From assembly GCA_014706385.1 (NCBI GenBank), contig JACGZH010000011.1, forward strand, positions 744,001 through 808,000: a stretch of 64,000 bases of DNA. Reading direction: 5' to 3'. Both the position numbers and the translations under genes were made by a program. The stretch comes from Phaffia rhodozyma (lineage: Eukaryota; Basidiomycota; Tremellomycetes; Cystofilobasidiales; Mrakiaceae). Below the pieces are notes generated by a model that had not been told where the DNA came from, searched no databases, and was given only the letters and a program-made list of their open reading frames with translations. Positions 57,637-64,000 of this stretch are shown piece after piece (position 1 is the first letter of the stretch; each line of letters opens with the position of its first letter).

Positions 57637-60022
57637 TTAGATCAACCTATGTGCGTGTTCATGAGAGAAAGGCTCTTTGGAAGAACGCACCTGAAGAACA
57701 ACCCAAGCGATAGCCAAACCGAGCACGCCCATCACGAGCAACAATCCAACGATCATACCGCCGATCAATACCCAATTAACATCCTCCGAGTTGTCCGGCT
57801 TGTTCGGATCGCTCGGAGGCAATCCCTTGGACTCTCTCCACTTAGCGTGATCCCGGGCTTTCTTCCTGACAAGAGCAGCGGCGGTGATCTCAGCCTTCTT
57901 AGAGGCTATCCTTAAACGAGCGTCTCCTGAGAAAGGGTCAAGCGCCGTTGAGGGTGCGGGGTTTTGAGGGTCATTCGAAGGCCGAATCATCATAAATGAG
58001 GGGTAGTCTGATCCGAACAAAGAAAGATACATCAGATCCCTCTTCTCAACAAAGATGAAGCGAGAGGAAACTTGAAGGAGGGGCGGAGGAACATACAGTG
58101 CTCAGCCCATTGTTCGATCTAGAGAGCAAGAAGGAGAAGCGATGATGTTTTGAGTAATCGATCAGTCAAGTCTCGCGATGATCAAAACAAAAGATGGATC
58201 GATCGATCAACTCACTCGACCACACGCAACGCTCAACTTGATGAAGTTAGGATCTGTAGGAATAGCCTTGGCATGAATCTTTCGAGCATAATCTCTAAAC
58301 ATGTATGCCACCTCCCGAGGGTTGTTGCACTTCATAATGAGCTGGATTGAATCACGCCGAAAAGAAACAAGAGGAAAGCAAAAAAGACAAAAATGATGAT
58401 AATTGGAGGCATCAGATTGGAAGACGCTTAAGAGTCAAGAACCTCCAATGTTATGAAAGGTAGAAACAGAACGCGCGAACGCACCTCGACGGCTTCTCCC
58501 TTTCTGATTTTTATGTTTCGTTGGAACACCGCTGGGTTCATGAAGCATAGCTCCAACGTTGCAATCGACATGACAGCCGGGATAGCACAAAAGTTGAAAA
58601 CACTCTGGTTCTTTAGAAGTGAGAGGTAGTCCAGTGCGTCGGTAGTATGGGTGATCGCGTCGAGTGTCATCGCACTCAACACCCACATTGATCCTTTGTC
58701 GATGTTTTCTTTCTTGACCAGGTCAGTCAACGAGTTAAACCTTGTGCCCGGTGCATGCGCAGTATAGATCGGGTTGGCCCAGATCTCTCTTGGCCAGAAG
58801 CCACGACCTTCGTCGGCGTCCTCCCGAATATCTCGAAGGATGTTTGTCTTTTGGAGAAGGAGTCCGAACGAGTTTGAAAGTACCATCTGGTTGGCCAAGA
58901 ATGGTCGTTCCTTCTCGGTCGCGACAAAGAGTCGGGAGAGTCCCTCGCCGACGAGTCCAGCGACGTAATGACAGTATAGGTTGAAATCTTCGGTCGACTG
59001 GACCTCGGCCACAGGCTTGGAGGGCGTAGAGAGAGAAGCAAAGTCGGCCATACCGTTACCCATCTTGCGAGTGATGTCTCGAATGACGTTCCGAGAGCTG
59101 TTCATCAAGCAGACCAAAGTGATGAGCGTTTCGAGTCTGTCGAGCGGATGATCCAACCATAAAGGGAAACTCACTTGACGTCCAAGTTGGCAAACTCGGC
59201 GATGGCCACATCGAAGTGAACAAGAAGCTCTCTATCCTTCTCATTTGGACCGGATCCAGTAAAGGTCCACCCAGGGGAGTCAAGCTTTTCCCAGAATGTC
59301 CGAAGCAGGGGAAGCTTCACATCATTAGATAGACTCATGTCATCCTCAATGGTATCCAGTCCTCGAAGAGCGAGATAGAATAAACAGATCTAGCCGTGTC
59401 CCGAACAGTAGAGATGGTGTTGTCAGCTTCTGACCCTTCTGCAACAAGAAAATGCGGAGGCGACCAGATCTCAAAGGAGAGAGAAGATGAAAACACGTAC
59501 GACTCGGGTAAGATCTCCGTCCAACTCTTTGATGACAGCTGCGAAACTTCTTGAAGTCAGATCCAAATACTTCCAACATTCCTTCATAGTTTCTCGGTCC
59601 CAACCGGATGTTGCATGTTCCTCCTGTGCAGTGATATTCCTTCGAGGCTCATGCCAGATCGCGTACTGCATTAAAGCTCGCAGATCGGCCTGATGGGAAG
59701 GATTTCCAAGAAAGACGGTAGCACAAGCGATCATACAGAAAATCAACCGGCCAGGTCAGTCCGCGTGACTAAACATCAACATGAAGCATACGATAAAACA
59801 CCTACAGGATGCGTGAAAGCTGTTAAGCAGCCGGCACACGTATCAATCAGGATCAATTCGACAGGAAAGAAGTAGAGGACCAAAAGGTCAGTGATTGACG
59901 CGGGGGGAACATCATGTTTCTCATTGCTGATGATATACCCAAGACAGGCGACCGCCGGCAAGAAGATAAGAATCAAACAAAAGACAGAACTGACCCAGAA
60001 CGAGGTAATCTGATATGCCCAT
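57637..60022 (-). CDS. ERG9: Squalene synthase (farnesyl-diphosphate farnesyltransferase)
   Basis: ER-membrane enzyme joining two farnesyl diphosphates to squalene, the first committed step to sterols. Exon 1 (59995-60022) encodes MGISDYLVLG. A 14-nt exon (59806-59819) adds AFTHP and the next (59501-59689) starts ADLRALMQYAIWHEPRRN. Further motifs are SRSFAAVIKELDGDL, LALRGLDTIEDDMS (first DxxED), ASLSTPSKPVAEVQSTEDFN then YCHYVAGLVGEGLSRLF, and KTNILRDIREDADEGRGFWP (second Asp-rich motif). IMKCNNPREVAYMFRDYARK and CGRIEQWAEHYYPSFMM follow. The C-terminal anchor (VLIGGMIVGLLLVMGVLGLA) is complete. About 500 residues. A possible SRE-like motif lies far upstream. Confidence 0.96.
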
Positions 60023-60878
60023 GATGATGCTGATGTTCAGACGAAGAGAGAGAAGGAAGGACGGAAGAAAGAACGAGAAGAGAGAAGAAAGTGATGACCG
60101 TCAAAGGAGAAAGAAGACACGCGAAACGCTGGCAAGGTTGAAAAGACGGACTACAAAAAAGCATTAGAGAAAGATGAAGAACGCATTACAGAAAATTCCA
60201 ATAACATTAGGAAATGTAGAGTTCATACAACCCCGTTTTGTGTCGTCTCTGATGGATCGTAGCTCCAGCATCATTTGAGCAGAGGCATGGGATGCTCATA
60301 TGGCAAGCACAGATAGATACACGAGCAGTCTCGTTTGATCCGGAAAGAAAGTGAAAAACACGAAAGAGCAGCTCGAGGAGCACCAAGAAGTGTACAATAA
60401 CGGCCATATTCATAAGTCGGGTCTGATCAAGGCCTGATGTTCATCTGTAACTCTGGTTGCACTGGCTCGACGAGACCCTACCTTCTTCAGTGATGGACAT
60501 GGCGTGCTGGATACGTTTGTGTCTTAGTGATGGCGTCGGGAAACTGTCATTGAGGTGACTGATGGACAATGTCTAACAAAGCAGATGATCACGGCCATGA
60601 CGAACCCGCCAGGCGCTGCCTTTCTATGACGATATAACCATCAGACACTATGGACGAGGCTGCCCAAGTCGAATTAAAATAAAAACGTGGTTAGCTCCTC
60701 CTATCCATTCCGTTTTAACCTTCACCTATGATGAAGAACACTTGGCCGGTTGATGAGCGTCATACCGCTTAATATGCGGGTGATCCCCCGCGCGCGTGCG
60801 AAGCGAAGCCGTTTTTTTTTCTCGACCAAAAGAAGAAAAAAGAATCTCGACCGTTGCGACACTTGGTTGAACATCAAG
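60023..60878. promoter_or_regulatory. Divergent promoter, ERG9 / GNAT
   Basis: About 860 bp between divergent genes. ATCACCCGC (reverse strand, 60777-60785) resembles a sterol-regulatory element (ATCACCCCAC) with a mismatch, but it is nearer to the GNAT start than to ERG9. Reading frames in it have no support. Confidence 0.4.
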
Positions 60879-62021
60879 ATGCACAAACCCCAAGTGATCA
60901 TTGAGCCTGCTACATTGGCAGACTGGCCTCAGATAGAGGCAACTAGGATCAATGCTTTCAAACATGAACCTATCGTTCGAAGAATGGAACCAGTAGAGAA
61001 GCAACCTGCGCTAGATATTCGGATCGGTCAGTCATCATATTCTTCGTGATTCTTTGTGTGTCTTACTCTCCGGGTAGAAAGAAAAGGAAATTTTAACTGA
61101 GACATCAACGGATATGCTCTCATACACATAGCAAGAGGAGTCAACCTTCGAACGAGAGAAGCGCCGTTCGATCCTCCGTACTACCGATTTGTTAAAGCCA
61201 CCCTGTCCTCCGATCCATCCAAAATTGTCGGTTCCGCCTTCTACTGGTCTCCTGTCGACAGAACATCGACTGGCGGAGAGCTTCTTCCCGAAGAGAAAGC
61301 TGCGAAACTGGAGAGAGCAGAAAAGCTGGAAAGGTCTAAATCGAGTAAACTTGATTTCGAGGATGGAGATGGGTTCGACATGTCGTTCATCGATGCTTTC
61401 AAAAAAGATATCTTTGAGAAACGAAGGGATTACTTCCTAGGCAAACCTCACTGGTTTCTGGTAAGTAGCTTTCCTTCCTCTATGGGCCATTGTATCTCCG
61501 ATGTTCTGACCCCTTCTTTCATTACATCTTTTTACTTTCATGTTTTTCCCACTCTTTGACTGAACAGGAACTCATCTACGTTCACAGTGACCATCAAGGC
61601 CAAGGTGTTGGAAAAGCGCTCCTTCAGTGGGGAATCGACCAAGCAGAATCTCAAGGAGTTCCCATATATCTCGAAGCTACTGAGCCAGTACGTATCGATT
61701 CTTTCAGACTTGAGGGCTGTAGTCAGACTCGATTCTTCGTTCCACCTGTCTGATGAAGTTCTTCATCGAATGTTTTTTAATTTTGATCGCGATATTCAAT
61801 GACAGGGCCGACCTGTTTATGAAAAGAACGGTATGTGACTCACTTCCAGATCATATATACCATGAAAGGCTCGTCTTCCTGACGCTTGATTGCTCCTCAC
61901 AACCACAGGCTTTAGAGTCGTAACATGGTCTTCTCTCCCCGGGAAGGACGGGACCGAGGTAGGAGCTGTCAAGTGGCCCTGTATGGTGAGGGATCCGACT
62001 ACCAAAGCGTCGTCTGCTTAA
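60879..62021 (+). CDS. GNAT-family N-acetyltransferase
   Basis: Acetyl-CoA-dependent N-acetyltransferase of unknown substrate. Start ATG at 60879. Exon 1 encodes IIEPATLADWPQIEATRINA, the usual GNAT beginning. Exon 2 (about 61133-61460) has VKATLSSDPSKIVGSAFYWS, then an unusual charged insert (LPEEKAAKLERAEKLERSKS) and FLGKPHWFLE. Exon 3 carries the acetyl-CoA-binding motif A, YVHSDHQGQGVGKALLQWGI (Q/RxxGxG/A), then GVPIYLEATEP. Two short exons give GRPVYEKNGF and RVVTWSSLPGKDGTEVGAV, ending PTTKASSA. About 235 residues, in line with fungal GNAT proteins. Confidence 0.87.
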
Positions 62022-62730
62022 CCGTATTATATATATGTGCAAATTCTGAGAACGGAAAGAAGGAAACCAAGACTGACAAACCTTTGAGAGAATGTCGATT
62101 AACTATGAGAACGGGCGAGCGCGACAGGCCCGTCGCCATACATGCCTCGAAACATTCTTGTCCTCGTCTTCACGACCAACCAGTGAAACAGTATATCGAG
62201 CTGATTCGTAGAAACCATCACCTTCTTCCAGGTAGAACGACAAAGACGACGATACAGACCGTTGGAATAACCCTCAGCCAGGCGTTCTGGCCTACCCCTC
62301 CAAACCGTCGTCCAACAGCCGACGCATATGATTGCGGACCTGGATCCGCATTCCTCTCTCTCTCTTTCTTTGAACTTTTGTATCTACATCCATCTTTCTC
62401 TCGTGCAAAACGAACAAAGAGAGAAGTGGGAGTGTGAGCGTACGAGTATGTATTATCAGCCAAGACTGGGTTTATCACTCCTGTCTTCAAAGCGATACTG
62501 AACAAAACATGACATGGATACACGCAGAACCCTAAGACAACATATTGTTTCGCATACAGATTGATCAAGCTGACTACTTTCGTTTGATTTGCACATTACT
62601 TGGTTTATGTTACATCGTGTTGGATTAGATCAATCGTTGGACGGTTTGCCCGAGAATTCAGACGTTATTTTGGCGTTCACCTTCCGGGGAATCTTTTGTT
62701 AGAGGCAAGAGAAGGGAAAAAGAGACCGAA
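62022..62730. other. Convergent 3' region
   Basis: About 700 bp between the GNAT gene end and the last gene's 3' end. No supported gene. Confidence 0.35.
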
Positions 62731-63832
62731 ACGAGATCCGTTCAGAAGCCCATCTGTTAGTCTACATCTATTGACATGAAAAAGATACCCAGAAACTCAC
62801 TGCTCGTAGCCCAGACGATAGCTCTTTCCCATCCCACAAGTCTTGCATTTTGATAATTCGATCTTCACCGTCCAATTCGACGACCACGATCGAATGAACG
62901 ATCTGCCGAGCCCGTACAAGGATATGAACCCGTCTGTAAATCCCAAAGAAAATAGAACAAAGAGAAACGGCAGGATCGTTCAAGAGAGAGTTCACTTACT
63001 TTCTCGGTCTTGAGAATCCGTGAATGACGTTCTTGAATCTGCTCCCATCGGAGTTCTGAGGGTGTTCGCGAGGGAAGTATCCATAAGCGAATTATCCTCG
63101 ATTCCGGCTGATGATTTTCTCAAACATGATGTTCCGATGCAATTCCTCCTATCAGCTTTGAATATTCGATCGGCTGGTGACAAGCAGGTTGATATCAGGT
63201 AGATATGCGATAGAACGTACGACCGAGGACCAATGCGCCGAGTACTCGTGATAGCCATGGCATCTGCCATCCCGATGAATAGTATACTGATTCAGTAAAC
63301 CGATGAGAAAGAAGAAGTCCACTCCTGACCATCAGGCAGAACAAAATCTTACTCGATGGAAGGATCTTCAAATATTGCATCTGATGTCCATGACCGTTCC
63401 AAGATCGTTTTGGACGCTCTCCCAGAGAAGAGCTTGTTCGTGTCCATCCGGCAATTTCGAGTATACACAGAAACCAACGTCAGCGAAACGCCCTTGTGAA
63501 GAATCATGGGATCGCAAAAGATGAGTTGGTCGTCCTTACGTCCAGACAATCATCTAGAGTTCTCCGTCTGCTTGGTGAAAGAGAGTCAATCAAGGGTGCA
63601 CCGTTATGCGTTTCATCATCCGCATTCATGGGAAATCGATGGATCTTTGCTAGTTTTCGCTCGTCTGCCGACACTACACTACCCAAAGTCCCGCCAGATC
63701 TTTGGCGTAGAAACGTTTCGAGATAAGGAGATGCTGTCAACGCGAGAGAGAAAGATCAAAAGCAGAGGGATTTGACTCACCTGGAAGCTGGTATCGCTTC
63801 TAATATCGAAGCTGAGGGTATATGAAATGACA
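62731..63832 (-). CDS. NTF2/SnoaL-like hypothetical protein, 5' end uncertain
   Basis: Exon pieces fit a fungal family with an NTF2-like fold. An exon at about 63350-63510 ends RSWTSDAIFEDPSIE; the next (about 63228-63273) gives ECHGYHEYSAHWSS, the GYxxYxAxW motif. A later exon (about 62802-62940) reads RVHILVRARQIVHSIVVVEL then IKMQDLWDGKEL, the final beta strands. The exon between (about 63000-63130) and the last exon were not resolved. The first in-frame ATG of the 5'-most coding piece (MSFHIPSASILEAIPAS) is at about 63832, but the frame is open further upstream, so an earlier start or an exon outside the window is possible. No function known. Confidence 0.5.
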
Positions 63833-64000
63833 TTCGTTGAGAGTGATGTTGATGCTGAGGATCATCGCCATCGGAAGATGTTCTCGCCGAAACAAACCGG
63901 GTTAGAATCGAACCAGTTGTCTGAACAGATTTTAGATTGCCTTGTGTAGCTTGATGAAGGACGGTTGGTTGAGTATGTACATCTGAACCAACCACCAGAG

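Noticed and set aside
12436..62021. Idea that frataxin, MIA40, the ABC transporter and glutaredoxin form an iron-sulfur gene cluster
   Set aside because: They are spread over 45 kb among unrelated genes, on both strands, with no shared regulation visible.

Overview
The window is eukaryotic nuclear DNA, most likely from a basidiomycete yeast. Nearly every gene is split by many short GT-AG introns (about 50-150 nt). The proteins are fungal in type: squalene synthase, TPO-like polyamine/drug MFS transporter, p24 cargo receptor, frataxin, MIA40. The intron density and gene styles would suit a Tremellomycete such as a Phaffia/Xanthophyllomyces relative, but that is inference. No bacterial operon, phage or CRISPR array is present.

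Layout, left to right: the 3' end of an unrecognised probable membrane-protein gene (+, 1-274); a GCIP/cyclin-D1-binding-like protein (-); a regulatory stretch with CRE and E-box motifs; a DHA1 MFS transporter (+, about 3.96-7.83 kb); a SAP-domain coiled-coil protein (-); an intron-containing tRNA-Lys(CTT) (-); frataxin (+); an ADAM-type membrane metalloprotease (+); p24/Erv25 (-) and alpha-tubulin (-); an orphan membrane protein (+); a UPF0538/C2orf76 homologue (-); a monoglyceride-lipase-like hydrolase (+); the XPD/Rad3 TFIIH helicase (+); a long divergent Ser/Thr kinase (-); a gene-poor stretch (39.9-44.5 kb) with a possible solo LTR, simple repeats and a small hypothetical gene (-); MIA40 (-) facing a mitochondrial ABC half-transporter (+); a SERF-like small protein (-) facing a glyoxylate/hydroxypyruvate reductase (+); a short SRP72 (-) facing a mitochondrial glutaredoxin (+); squalene synthase (-) facing a GNAT acetyltransferase (+); and an NTF2/SnoaL-like hypothetical (-) at the right edge.

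Most genes are independent housekeeping functions: cytoskeleton, secretory pathway, DNA repair/transcription, sterol synthesis, mitochondrial import and iron/redox metabolism. I see no biosynthetic cluster or defence system. Several genes with mitochondrial roles occur (frataxin, MIA40, ABC transporter, glutaredoxin), but they are scattered and I do not read them as a functional cluster.

The most interesting signals are architectural. A 5-nt microexon restores a conserved motif in the MFS transporter, a 14-nt microexon is needed for squalene synthase, and a 16-nt exon sits in XPD. Arginine in alpha-tubulin is almost always encoded by CGA. SRP72 seems to lack most of its TPR array. A possible solo LTR ends in a perfect 21-bp palindrome. 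Exon boundaries were worked out by eye from splice signals, reading phase and family conservation; gene ends are firmer than some internal junctions.
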